The translations under genes and the position numbers were made by a program. From contig NZ_JAMTCO010000019.1 in assembly GCF_024171925.1 (NCBI RefSeq), positions 1-64,000 on the forward strand: DNA of 64,000 nucleotides. The letters run 5' to 3'. Of this stretch, positions 55,578 to 64,000 are shown piece by piece (the stretch's first letter is position 1; each line of letters opens with the position of its first letter). The notes beneath the pieces are model-generated. The model searched no databases. It had not been told where the DNA came from and saw nothing but the letters and a program-made list of their open reading frames with translations. This stretch comes from Actinokineospora diospyrosa. Lineage in GTDB: Bacteria > Actinomycetota > Actinomycetes > Mycobacteriales > Pseudonocardiaceae.

Positions 55578-56037
55578 GACATCCCCGTCCACTCGCATCT
55601 GACGCCCTCAATCGTGTCACGTTTCGCGACAGCGTCACCAGTCGCCATTGAAGCGCTGACCTGGGCAAACAGTCCGTGGGCAGCACCAAGGCCCGCCTGA
55701 GTCGCCCCGATTCACCCGAACGAACCATCCGGTCGGGCTGACATCAGCAGATCTGATGCCGGAGTTCACCTAACAGTAAGACAAATCGCGAGTAGGTATG
55801 GCAATTCTCATGGGTCAGACATGCACTGGACCCAGGATGGTCCAGAAAGAACGCGTTGCGGCGATAGCGCCACAACAACGCCACAAAGTGGGCACATTTC
55901 CGCTCTGTCGCGACTGCAGCCATCGACGTAGTTTTGTCGGCACAGCACGGGATGCCGTATGGCACCCACCAGTTGACATCCGCTCAATATCAACGTCGCG
56001 CGGCTCGACCATGCGACAGAAGTGCGAGGCTCCACAG
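55578..56037. other. Divergent intergenic region with a small palindrome
   Basis: 460 bases without a gene, between the XRE-TPR gene and a small plus-strand ORF. CATCAG (55742-55747) and CTGATG (55753-55758) surround a five-base spacer, a possible operator for the regulator. The region is AT-richer than its surroundings. Confidence 0.4.
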
Positions 56038-56283
56038 ATGCACACCCCGACCGTCGATGTCTACGCGAAGCTCACCACCGGGTGCCCGATGTCCTACGAG
56101 AGCATCGCTGCGGGCGAGACCGAGTTCACGCTCGGAGGCCGCATGAGCGGAGCCGTGGTGCTCACCTTCACTGACGACGCCCTCCGCGACTTCCTCGCCC
56201 TGGCAACCGCAGCGGTTGGTCAGAGCACCACCGTTCAGCCCTCGGTCGACGCGCTCGCCGCGAGCGGATACCCGGCCGAGTAG
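56038..56283 (+). CDS. Small hypothetical protein
   Basis: An 81-residue protein, ATG at 56038 behind GAGG at eight bases. It contains VYAKLTTGCPMSYESIAAGE and VVLTFTDDALRDFLALATAA, an acidic, soluble pattern. No family recognised. It is divergent from the XRE-TPR regulator, and such small genes are often the target of a neighbouring XRE protein. Confidence 0.55.
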   Translation: MHTPTVDVYAKLTTGCPMSYESIAAGETEFTLGGRMSGAVVLTFTDDALRDFLALATAAVGQSTTVQPSVDALAASGYPAE

Positions 56284-56451
56284 AGCGATGGGTGCGTCCT
56301 CACCCAGCCGGATACCCACTCAAGCTGGGCGAGGACATGCTCTTCGACGTCATCCGAATCCACACCTCTGGAACCTCTGACATGCCGAGCCAATCGCAAG
56401 CCGGGAACTGGACCCATGTAGCCGCCATCATCCCCAAGCGATCCTGACCCC

Positions 56452-56562
56452 GTGACAGCACGCCTGGATGCCATCGAGCAGCGGATGGGAGCTATGTCCA
56501 GGACCCTCAACGACCTACGGATAGACCTCGCGATACTCCTGCATCGCACTCGCGAGAAGTAG
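56452..56562 (+). CDS. Very short ORF, amphipathic helix
   Basis: A GTG-start ORF of 36 residues (TARLDAIEQRMGAMSRTLND and a helical tail). The heptad-like pattern suggests a short coiled coil. It may be the remnant of a longer helical protein or a real microprotein. No ribosome-binding site is clear. Confidence 0.3.
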   Translation: MTARLDAIEQRMGAMSRTLNDLRIDLAILLHRTREK

Positions 56563-56738
56563 ACGACCGCGCACGACAGTTTGAACCGCCAGTGCACGGA
56601 GAGCAAGGACACGACTGGAGCCTGGTTCGGGTGCTGGGCTGACAGTTATACGACAGAAGGGTGCCAACTAGCTCGCGGGTGTGGTGGTGGCGGTTTCCTG
56701 GTGGCACACACCCACCGGAGGTACGGGAGACACGCGCG

Positions 56739-57821
56739 ATGGTCGTCGAGCGCGAATATGACGTCAGCCTCACGTTCGCTGGAACTGAGCGCGCTTACGC
56801 CGAGGAGATCGCCACGCTGTTGAAGGCTCGCCGCGTGCGAGTCTTCTATGACGCGCACGCGACGGTGCACCTGTGGGGCCACAACCTCCTCGACCATCTC
56901 GGCAAGATCTACCGGGAGAGGTCGAAGCTGTGCGTTCTGTTCGCCTCCGCGGAGTACGCGCGCCGCGAATGGACCGCCTTCGAACGCAAAGCGGCGCAGG
57001 AGAAGGCGAGTAGCAGCGCGGAAACGTACCTGCTGCCGTTGCTGTTCGACGAGACCAGCATGCCCGACATCACCTCGACGACGTGCGCGGTGGACACGCG
57101 CCTCGTCTCGCCCGCGCGAGTGGCCGAGATGATCATCGAGAAGCTGGGCAGGAAGCCCAAGGCCATCGGCTTGCGGGCGACCGTGTTGGCGGTGGTCACC
57201 CAGGGCCAAGACCCCGATCTGCACAAAGCGTTCAACAGGGCGCTGGAGCGGTGCGAGGTCAACCCGGATGACGTCGACCGCTGGTCAACCCACCACGGGC
57301 TCGTGGCGCTCGTGCCGGAGCAGAGGGCGTCCGTGTCCTGCGTGCTCACCGATCTGGTGCCCACGATCGAGTCGATCAGCCGGGAGCGGGCCACCACCTC
57401 GGGTCCGCTGCGGGTGGGCGTGCACAGCGGCCAGGTGATCAAGGACCGCCCCGGGGTGGACGTCACGCTCGCGGTGGATGCCGCGCGGGCGGCCGGGGTG
57501 GAGGAGTTGCTGGCCGCGAGCAAGTCGCGTTGCGCGGTCGTGGTGTCCGATCGGGTGTTCCAGACCGTGGTTGTCAAGGGGCGCGGTGGCAGCAACCCGG
57601 CCGCGTACCAACGGATGCGGCTGCCCGACGGCAGTGAGGTCCACGTGCGCCTGCACGGCTACCCCAAGCCACCGGGTGACGAGCCGGAGCCGCCGCAGCA
57701 GCCGGGTAAGACGTACCACTTCGGTCCCGGAATCAAGATCGGTCAGGTCGGGGACGTGCACCTCGGCAGTGGCAACACCTTCGGCGACGGCTACCGGTTC
57801 GGGTCGGTCGATGACCGCTGA
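56739..57821 (+). CDS. TIR-domain effector with cyclase-like domain and C-terminal Gly-rich signalling motif
   Basis: A 360-residue protein. Residues 5-122 form a TIR domain (YDVSLTFAGTERAYAEEIA, VRVFYDAHATVHLWG, SAEYARREWTAFERKAAQ); Glu82, four residues after Trp78, is the expected NADase catalytic residue. Residues about 143-305 look like a degenerate class III nucleotide cyclase domain (LRVGVHSGQVIKDRPGVDVT, VVVSDRVFQTVVVKG). Residues 325-350 are a Gly-rich motif (YHFGPGIKIGQVGDVHLGSG) like the amyloid-type signalling motifs of bacterial NLR systems. It overlaps the STAND gene by 11 bases. Likely an effector that depletes NAD+ when triggered. Confidence 0.85.
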   Translation: MVVEREYDVSLTFAGTERAYAEEIATLLKARRVRVFYDAHATVHLWGHNLLDHLGKIYRERSKLCVLFASAEYARREWTAFERKAAQEKASSSAETYLLPLLFDETSMPDITSTTCAVDTRLVSPARVAEMIIEKLGRKPKAIGLRATVLAVVTQGQDPDLHKAFNRALERCEVNPDDVDRWSTHHGLVALVPEQRASVSCVLTDLVPTIESISRERATTSGPLRVGVHSGQVIKDRPGVDVTLAVDAARAAGVEELLAASKSRCAVVVSDRVFQTVVVKGRGGSNPAAYQRMRLPDGSEVHVRLHGYPKPPGDEPEPPQQPGKTYHFGPGIKIGQVGDVHLGSGNTFGDGYRFGSVDDR

Positions 57822-59958
57822 GGAGGCAGCCGAGCAGAAGGAGCCGGAACCCGCCGACAAGGACGAGCCCTCGGACCAGGACACCTTCGCCAAGGCGCAG
57901 GAGCGGGCATCCGACCCGGCCTCGGCCGACCAGTGGAACGATCAGCGGTCCAAACTGGACGCTGCGCGCCAGTGGCTGGGTGGCGGCGGGACGACCAACG
58001 TGTTCTTCGGTGGCGTCGGGCAGGTCGGCGACACCGTGGGCGCGGTCGCGGGCACGATGGTCAACAGCGGCCCGGTGTCGGGTGCGGTGCTCGACCGCGT
58101 CCGCGCCTCCTACGTGGAGCCCACCCGCTACACCGACCTGCGCCGGGTGCTGCAGTCGCACCAGGTGCTGGTGATCAACGCGCCCAGCGGCACCGGCCGC
58201 ACGACCACCGCCCTGCGGCTGCTCGACGAGCTGTGCGTGGAGGGGGTGCTCAAGCTCGACCCGGACACCGTCCTCAAGACCCTCGACGACAAGACGTTCA
58301 CCGGCCTGCACGGCTACCTGCTGGACCGCCTCGACCGCAACCAGAGCCGCGAGCTGAGCCTGTACCACCTCGAGCGGCTGAGCGCGGTGCTGCGGCGCAA
58401 GGGCTGCATGCTGGTGGTGATCACCGAGCAGGCGGTGCCGTTGCCCGCGGGTGACATCGAGCACCTCGTCGCCGTCGACCTCGGCGCGGTCGAGCCCCGG
58501 CAGCTGCTGGAGCGGCACCTGGCGTGGGTGTTGGAGCAGTCGCCGACGACCGCCGCCGAACCGGTCCTGAGCCACCCCGAGGTGGGCGAGGTCCTCGGTG
58601 AACTGACCAAGGACGTGTCGCGCTCGGACCTGGCCAAACTCGGTGACCTGCTCGCCGAGGTCGCCACGGGCCAGGTCGACATCGGGGCGGTGCGCGAGCG
58701 GTACTCGCACAACAGCCGGGCCAGTTTCGTCGACTGGTTCGACCACCAGATCGACCTGCCGCAGCGGGCGTTCGTCATCGCGCTCGCGGTGTTCAACGAC
58801 GAACCGGTGCAGCTGGTCTCCCGCGCGGCGACCCGGTTGGCCGACATGCTGGCGGCGGTGGCGGGGCCGCGCCGGGCCACCCGGGGCCGCCCACTGTTCG
58901 ACACCCCGCTGGCGACCTGGATCGAGCGCGCCCGCGCCGAGGTCGTCGACGGGGTCGAGGACACGACGCTGGGCGCCGTCGCCGTGCGGAAGGCCCGGTT
59001 CCGCGATGATTCCTACCCCGCCAGGGTCTTGGAGCACCTGTGCGCCGAGTACGACCAGGCCTTCACCGTGGTCGCGGACTGGCTCAACGCGCTCGGCGGC
59101 GACGGTGGCGGCCGAGTGCGAGTCAGGGCCGGGATGGCTGTCGGGTTCCTGAGCCGATTCGACTTCATCGGCATCCACGACGGAGTCGTCCTCCGCTGGG
59201 CCAGCACCGGTGACCAACACACCCGGGACGCGGCCGTCGCCGCCCTGCAGCTGCCCGCGGAACACCCGGCACTGAGCCGGGTGGTGCGCACCCTGCTGCG
59301 GAACTGGATCCGCGACCGCTCAGAGGAGGGCTGGTCCCGGCGGCAAGTGGCGGTGCGGGCGCTGGGCACCACGGTCGCGGTGAGCACGGACAAGGCGCTC
59401 GACCTGCTGCGCCTGGCCAGCCGGTACGTCGACTGGGAGACCGCCTACCTGATCGGGGAGAGCGTCAGCGACCTGATGTGCCGGGTGGAGGAGCCGGTGA
59501 CCGTGCTCGACGCGCTGGTCGCCTGGAGCGATGCCGAACAGTACCCGCTGCGGCGGGAGACCGCGCTGCTGTCGACGTTGATCGCGGGCGCGTACCTGAC
59601 GGTGTTGGTCGCCGAGAGCACCGAGAAGTGGCCCGCGCTGGTGTGGCTCGCCGAGCAGCACGACAACGGCCGGGCCAGCGTGACCACGTTGTACGCGCGG
59701 ATGCTGCAGTCGGCGCACTTCATCGACCGCGGCTACGAGCAACTGCGGGGCTGGGTGCGGCTGGCGCAGAAGGACGAGACCCTGCGCGTGCCGGTGGCCA
59801 GGCTGCTGGCCGACATCGCGGTCGAGGCGGACGACGTGGCCAGCATGCGGCATTACGCGCGGACCTGGGCAAAACCAAGAGGCGGCCCGGCCAAGGCGGT
59901 CGGGGTCGTGCTCGAACACCTGGAGGAGAGAGTCGACCATGGCCGACGAGACGGCTGA
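57811..59958 (+). CDS. STAND-like NTPase with N-terminal motif matching the TIR protein
   Basis: A 715-residue protein. An acidic N-terminus (1-50) leads to TTNVFFGGVGQVGDTVGAVA (61-80), which shares the GQVGD core and Gly-rich character with the C-terminal tail of the TIR protein. The NTPase region starts at about 105; the P-loop reads NAPSGTGRTTTALRLL (123-138), with Arg in place of the usual Lys. A Walker B-like MLVVITE follows near 200. The C-terminal 350 residues are helical repeats that may sense a trigger. It should relay a signal to the TIR effector. Confidence 0.82.
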   Translation: MTAEEAAEQKEPEPADKDEPSDQDTFAKAQERASDPASADQWNDQRSKLDAARQWLGGGGTTNVFFGGVGQVGDTVGAVAGTMVNSGPVSGAVLDRVRASYVEPTRYTDLRRVLQSHQVLVINAPSGTGRTTTALRLLDELCVEGVLKLDPDTVLKTLDDKTFTGLHGYLLDRLDRNQSRELSLYHLERLSAVLRRKGCMLVVITEQAVPLPAGDIEHLVAVDLGAVEPRQLLERHLAWVLEQSPTTAAEPVLSHPEVGEVLGELTKDVSRSDLAKLGDLLAEVATGQVDIGAVRERYSHNSRASFVDWFDHQIDLPQRAFVIALAVFNDEPVQLVSRAATRLADMLAAVAGPRRATRGRPLFDTPLATWIERARAEVVDGVEDTTLGAVAVRKARFRDDSYPARVLEHLCAEYDQAFTVVADWLNALGGDGGGRVRVRAGMAVGFLSRFDFIGIHDGVVLRWASTGDQHTRDAAVAALQLPAEHPALSRVVRTLLRNWIRDRSEEGWSRRQVAVRALGTTVAVSTDKALDLLRLASRYVDWETAYLIGESVSDLMCRVEEPVTVLDALVAWSDAEQYPLRRETALLSTLIAGAYLTVLVAESTEKWPALVWLAEQHDNGRASVTTLYARMLQSAHFIDRGYEQLRGWVRLAQKDETLRVPVARLLADIAVEADDVASMRHYARTWAKPRGGPAKAVGVVLEHLEERVDHGRRDG

Positions 59959-61075
59959 ACCGGACCCGACCGCCGGTGGCGGACCACCGGACCCGGCAAC
60001 GCGGTGGCACGGGCTGACGCCGCCCTGGCAGGCGCCGATCAAGCGGGCATCAGCGGCGGGCAGTGGACCGGACGACCCGGTGGTGCGGCCGATCAAGATC
60101 AACCGAGCCGTGCGGGGCGGGTCGTTGCCCACGTCCTCGGACCACACGGTGATCGTCTCGGTCACCAAGGACGGCCAGTACGAGATCGTCCGGGGCAGGC
60201 TCAAGATGAGCGCCATGGTGAGCTCCCTGCTGTGGGAGGTGTTCTCCGTCAACGTCTCCGCCCAAGAGGACACCTTCACCCTGGACCTGCCGACCCGGTT
60301 GGAGGCGTTCGCCTTCGCCGCCGAGGTGACGGTGCGCTGGCGGGTGGTGGATCCCGAGGCCGCGGTGCGCGCCCAGGCCAAGGCACCGCGGGCGGCGATC
60401 CGGCAGCGGCTGGAACCGGTGCTGCGCGGGCTGTCGCGCGGGTTCGACCTGCGATCGAGCGCGGCTGCCGAGCACCACATCAACAACACGCACATGGACC
60501 GCGCCTTCACCGTGCCCGGTGGTATCGCGGTCGAGGGGTACCACGTCCGGCTCGACCTCGACGAGGAGGCTCGCGCGCACCTCGCTGAGCAGGAGCGCCA
60601 CGTCTGGCAGCGCGAGAAGTTGCACGCCCAGCAGGAAACCAACGCCGTTGCCCACCAGCTGAACAAGCAGCAGGCGAAGTTCGAGGCCGACCTGGCGGCG
60701 ATGAGGGCTCAGCACGAGTTGGACCTGCGCATGGAACGGATGAGCGTCTACGCCGACGCGTTGCGCACCGACAGCAACAACATGCTGGCACTACGGCTGT
60801 CCGGGCACCACGAGGACGTCAACGAGGTCATCGAGCTGATGATGCGCGAGCGGCGGATGGAGTTCGAAGGGGCGAGCGCATTGCTCAACAGCTTGCTGGA
60901 GCGCAACCTGGTCAACCGCAAGGACGTCGAGGCGATCATGGCCAACGCCAGCCGGTCGGTGATCGAGAAGCTGCGCGGGGACCGCGCGGTGACCGGCCGG
61001 GAGGCGCACAACGCGTTGCCCGTCGGAGCCGGTAACGACGAGGAAGAGGACGAGGACGGATCCTGGTCCCGTTGA
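59939..61075 (+). CDS. SPFH (band 7/flotillin)-like coiled-coil protein
   Basis: A 378-residue protein. Residues about 65-210 match an SPFH-type fold (DHTVIVSVTKDGQYEIVRGR, FAAEVTVRWRVVDPEAAVRA, GGIAVEGYHVRLDLDEEARA). It is followed by a long charged helix (about 210-290, QREKLHAQQETNAVAHQLNK) and a C-terminal helical part with an acidic tail. There is no transmembrane segment. SPFH proteins form rings on membranes, so it may assemble at the membrane with the GTPases. It overlaps the STAND gene by 20 bases. Confidence 0.7.
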   Translation: MADETAEPDPTAGGGPPDPATRWHGLTPPWQAPIKRASAAGSGPDDPVVRPIKINRAVRGGSLPTSSDHTVIVSVTKDGQYEIVRGRLKMSAMVSSLLWEVFSVNVSAQEDTFTLDLPTRLEAFAFAAEVTVRWRVVDPEAAVRAQAKAPRAAIRQRLEPVLRGLSRGFDLRSSAAAEHHINNTHMDRAFTVPGGIAVEGYHVRLDLDEEARAHLAEQERHVWQREKLHAQQETNAVAHQLNKQQAKFEADLAAMRAQHELDLRMERMSVYADALRTDSNNMLALRLSGHHEDVNEVIELMMRERRMEFEGASALLNSLLERNLVNRKDVEAIMANASRSVIEKLRGDRAVTGREAHNALPVGAGNDEEEDEDGSWSR

Positions 61076-61397
61076 CCCGACGAGGAGACCGGCCTGTCGT
61101 CGGCGGCATCCTCGCGGCTGCGGAACCAGTCGCGAGGATTGCGCCGGGGATGTTGGCGTGCCGGTTCCGACTTCGAAAGAAAGAAACACATAGACCAGCG
61201 TCTTGGATACAAAGTCAGGACGTCGACCGGGCGAATTTGGTCACGTTACAACCTTTCCGCTGCACGCGGACGATGACGGCGTAAATCCGCGTGTCGTGCT
61301 TCTGTCCTGTTTCTGGGGCCTTTCTGTCGGTAACGGTGACTTCTCGGCGGGCGACGTCCCGAATGATCAGACCGGGCAACCGAAATGGTGGTAGTTG
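61076..61397. other. Intergenic region between SPFH and dynamin-like genes
   Basis: 322 bases with no gene. A 9-bp hairpin lies near the start (61108-61139). Downstream are GTCACGTTAC near 61240 and GTAACGGTGAC near 61331, an imperfect inverted repeat that may belong to a promoter or operator for the dynamin-like gene. The middle part is less GC-rich than the genes. Confidence 0.4.
61108..61139 (+). terminator. Hairpin after the SPFH gene
   Basis: ATCCTCGCG (61108-61116) and CGCGAGGAT (61131-61139) form a perfect 9-bp stem with a 14-base loop, 33 bases past the SPFH stop. It may end or attenuate the TIR-STAND-SPFH transcript. Confidence 0.5.
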
Positions 61398-63659
61398 GTG
61401 ACGGACGACATCGGGAAGCGCATCGAGGGCATCGTCGCCGAGCGGGCGCGACTGGCGCCGCTCGTGCGCGCGGACGCGCAGCGGTGGCGGGCCGTGCTGC
61501 GGAGTCTGCTGGCGCTGTCCCAGCAACTCGAGCAACAGCCCCGCCAAGAGGAGCCGCACGCCGTTCGGGACGAGCTGGTCGCAAGCGCCCAAGTCGCGGC
61601 AGAGGAAGTAGAGGCGCTGCTCGAGTCCTTTGAGCGGTTCGCCACCCGGTTGCTGCGATCGACCATCAACGTGGGCGTCAGCGGGAGTGCCCGGGTGGGC
61701 AAGAGCACCCTGCTGCAGACCATCTCCGGCCTCGCCGACAACGAGATCCCCACCGGCGCGGACATCCCCGTCACCGCCGTGCGCAGTCGGATCTTCCACT
61801 CGGACACGCGGTCACGGGCCCTGGTCTCCTTCCACACCTACGCGTCCCTGCGCGACGAGGTGCTCGCCGGGTACCACCGCGACCTGGGCCTGCCGCCCGC
61901 GCCCGCCACGCTGGAGGCGTTCCGCGCGTTCCCGTACCCGCAGCGGCCCGAGGACCTGCCCGGCGGCGAACCCAGCCCCACCAGCGTGGTCCTGCTGCGG
62001 CGGCTGCTCGCCATGCGCGATGCCCTACCGTCCTACGAGGACCTGCTGACCGGGGACGAGCGCGAGATCCCCTTGTCCGAATTGCGCCCGTTCATCGCCT
62101 ACCCGACGCACGAGGAACGGATGCGCCCCGGCCACGGCGACCACCGCTACCTCGCGGTCCGCGACGCGCGCATCGAGTGCCCGTTCCCGCACGCGGACGT
62201 GCGGCACCTGGGGGTGCTGGACCTGCCGGGGTTGGGCGAGCTGATGGTCGGCGCTGAGGCCCACCACGTCGACGGTCTGCGCGACGAGGTGGACGCGGTG
62301 GTGATGGTCGTGCGGGCGTCGGCGACCACGGCGTACCTGCGCGAGTCCGACGCCCGCACGCTCACCCTGCTGCAGGAGTCGCGCGGTGGGGTCAGCACGG
62401 CGCGGGACTTCGTCTTCATCCTCGTCAACGACGTCGCCGTGGACCGGTCGCGGTTGGCCGCACTGCGCCACGAGATCGACCTGAAGATCAACGACGGGGT
62501 CCCGGACCAGTACTTCCAGGTGCTGCAGGCCGACGCGGCGAACCACGGCGCCGTCGCCGCGGGGGTGCTCGGGCCGCTGCTGGCGCACCTCGCCGAACGG
62601 TTGCCGGTCATGGACGCGCAGATCCACGCCGCGGTGTCCGACTCGGCCAGCGGCCTCGCCACCAGGATCGAGGCCATCGCGCGCACCGCGATGGCGCACG
62701 CCGAGCGGGTCCGCCGCAGCGCGGGTGTGGTCGACGAGGGCCTGCAGGACCGGGTGAACACCCTGCGCGGTCACCTCGCGCGGGACCTGACCGCACTCGT
62801 GGCCGACATCTCCGCCAAGTACGCCTCCACAGAGGACGGTGAGTACGCCGACGCCGTCGAGTACGCCTACCGGGGCGTGCTGGGCTGGACCGAGGCCGGG
62901 TTCGGCGAGGGCCGGGAGTCCTGGCAGGCCAGGGCGCTGGACCGCTGCGTCGAGGACCACAACTCGACGCCGTTCCTGTCCGAGGAGCTCAACGTGCTGC
63001 GGGTGACCATCACCCAGCGGTTCGCCGCCATGGACGACTTCCTCTCCGCCCGGGTCACCGACCTGTACGCCCGCGTCGTGGCGGTCCTCAGCGCCCGGTT
63101 GGGCGAACTGGTCCCCGCCGACACCGAACCGGCGAAGGCGTTGCGGCAGCTGCGGGAGCTGCTGACCGATCCCGTCGAGCCGAGCCCGTCGTTGGCCAAG
63201 GCCGTCGAGGACCTGCTCGAGGTGCGGCTGGACTTCCGCACCCAGCTCTACCCGCGGGTGCGCGACGCGCTGGCCGAGTGCAACCTCGAGGTCGCCGGAC
63301 CCAGCGGGCAACCGCAGGTGCAGGTCATCGCGGCGCCGACGGAGGCGGGCGTGGACCGCATGTACCGCGCGGTCCTCGACATCGCCGAACAGACCGCCTT
63401 CCGGACGCGCCAGCAGTTGCTCACCCTCGCTCTGGAACCGGGCCAGGCTCTGCGCGCGGTCACCGAGTTCTTCGCCGACGCGTTCATCCGGTCGCGCGAC
63501 TCCAAGCGGGACCTGTTGCGGCTGGCCCGCGGCCACCGCGACCGGATCTGGCCGGACGCGTTCCGCGAGCACGACCTCGCCGTCACCACCGCGTCCGCCA
63601 TCACCGCGGCGGCCGAATCGGTGGTGGCGACCGTCACTGAAACCAGGAAGGCGCCATGA
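61398..63659 (+). CDS. Dynamin-like GTPase
   Basis: A 753-residue GTPase. The P-loop is GVSGSARVGKSTLL (Gly96 to Ser103), switch I has ADIPVTAV (Thr126), G3 is LDLPGLGE and the likely G4 is LVNDVAVD (in place of a standard NKxD). The N-terminal 80 residues are helical, and the C-terminal half is helical as in bacterial dynamin-like proteins. Such proteins bind and remodel membranes and some protect against phage. I use GTG 61398; a TTG one codon upstream opens the frame. It overlaps the next gene by four bases. Confidence 0.85.
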   Translation: MTDDIGKRIEGIVAERARLAPLVRADAQRWRAVLRSLLALSQQLEQQPRQEEPHAVRDELVASAQVAAEEVEALLESFERFATRLLRSTINVGVSGSARVGKSTLLQTISGLADNEIPTGADIPVTAVRSRIFHSDTRSRALVSFHTYASLRDEVLAGYHRDLGLPPAPATLEAFRAFPYPQRPEDLPGGEPSPTSVVLLRRLLAMRDALPSYEDLLTGDEREIPLSELRPFIAYPTHEERMRPGHGDHRYLAVRDARIECPFPHADVRHLGVLDLPGLGELMVGAEAHHVDGLRDEVDAVVMVVRASATTAYLRESDARTLTLLQESRGGVSTARDFVFILVNDVAVDRSRLAALRHEIDLKINDGVPDQYFQVLQADAANHGAVAAGVLGPLLAHLAERLPVMDAQIHAAVSDSASGLATRIEAIARTAMAHAERVRRSAGVVDEGLQDRVNTLRGHLARDLTALVADISAKYASTEDGEYADAVEYAYRGVLGWTEAGFGEGRESWQARALDRCVEDHNSTPFLSEELNVLRVTITQRFAAMDDFLSARVTDLYARVVAVLSARLGELVPADTEPAKALRQLRELLTDPVEPSPSLAKAVEDLLEVRLDFRTQLYPRVRDALAECNLEVAGPSGQPQVQVIAAPTEAGVDRMYRAVLDIAEQTAFRTRQQLLTLALEPGQALRAVTEFFADAFIRSRDSKRDLLRLARGHRDRIWPDAFREHDLAVTTASAITAAAESVVATVTETRKAP

Positions 63660-64000
63660 CCGACGAACTCCGCTATCGGATCGGGCTGGCGGGCCCGAGC
63701 CGGGTCGGCAAGTCCTCGCTGGTGGTGTCGCTGCTGCGCGACAGCCGCGAGCAGCTCGGCGGCCTCCCTCTTCAGCTGACCGCGGCCGACCTGGCGACCG
63801 AGCGCCGCGTCGCCAAGACCACTACCGAACTCGACAACAGTCTGCTCCGGGGTGAGTTCAATTCGGACGCGCTGGCAGGCAACGTGGAGGCGTTCACCTT
63901 CCAGTTGCGGCTGGCCGCAAAGCGGAGCAGCACGGGTGTGCGGATCGAGTTGATGGACTACCCGGGGAAGTGGTTCAACCCGCGCACCCGACCGGACGAC
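63656..64000 (+). CDS. Small GTPase-like protein, N-terminal part (runs off the window)
   Basis: 115 codons with no stop before the window ends. The P-loop is GLAGPSRVGKSSLVVSLL (Lys19) and a DxPG-like G3 occurs in ELMDYPGKWF. It is coupled to the dynamin-like gene by an ATGA overlap, so the pair probably acts together. The rest of the protein and of the operon is not visible. Confidence 0.8.
   Translation, partial: MTDELRYRIGLAGPSRVGKSSLVVSLLRDSREQLGGLPLQLTAADLATERRVAKTTTELDNSLLRGEFNSDALAGNVEAFTFQLRLAAKRSSTGVRIELMDYPGKWFNPRTRPDD

Noticed and set aside
62025..63572. 515-codon minus-strand open frame
   Set aside because: Lies opposite the dynamin-like GTPase, whose motifs are clear; the antisense product has no recognisable features.

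Overview
The window is high-GC actinobacterial DNA, with many GTG starts, four-base ATGA/GTGA gene overlaps, a DUF397 plus Scr1-type XRE regulator pair, and XRE-TPR regulators next to NUDIX genes. This points to a filamentous actinomycete, most likely in or near Pseudonocardiaceae. That placement is inference from gene content; I see no rRNA or tRNA gene.

Layout. 1-218: 5' end of an IS5-like transposase. 462-12461: a metabolic block with two cobalamin riboswitches about 3.2 kb apart on opposite strands. One leads into metE (minus strand). The other leads into a complete valine degradation operon (plus strand: mmsA, acyl-CoA dehydrogenase, HIBCH, a small ORF, mmsB, enoyl-CoA hydratase). Between them lie an FAD oxidoreductase-PlsC fusion and a patatin-like lipase. 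13089-21593: a luciferase-like monooxygenase, a complete dipeptide-type ABC transporter and a divergent molybdopterin S-/N-oxide reductase. 21580-22821: an XRE (DUF5753) regulator with two near-identical DUF397 genes. 22898-26885: a sulfonate/sulfur-scavenging set (SfnB/DszC-like, SsuD-like, LysR, flavin reductase). 26938-32350: PanE-like reductase, alpha/beta hydrolase, GlcD-like oxidase, rhodanese, a hypothetical gene and a NUDIX gene.

33268-47765 is one tightly coupled 14-gene plus-strand operon that looks like a natural product cluster. It encodes an acyl carrier protein, an FAD oxidase, an MFS exporter, an AMP ligase, a fused aminodeoxychorismate synthase, a methyltransferase, an epimerase, a DegT-type aminotransferase, a NUDIX protein, an IMPase-like phosphatase, a ketoreductase, an active ketosynthase, a decayed ketosynthase fused to a hotdog thioesterase, and a free-standing condensation-type enzyme. 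It suggests an amino-arene (or ADC-derived) acyl chain combined with an amino-sugar-like unit. I do not recognise the product.

47898-56562 is a looser region with three secreted proteins and much debris: an 81-bp copy of the 3' end of the condensation gene, a PKS ketoreductase fragment, and a broken second copy of an XRE-TPR/NUDIX pair.

56739-64000 (running off the end) is a probable conflict/defence operon. A TIR protein with a cyclase-like middle domain and a Gly-rich C-terminal motif is followed by a STAND-like NTPase carrying a matching motif at its N-terminus, an SPFH-like coiled-coil protein, a dynamin-like GTPase and a second small GTPase. This is the most interesting segment together with the riboswitch-controlled valine operon and the biosynthetic cluster.
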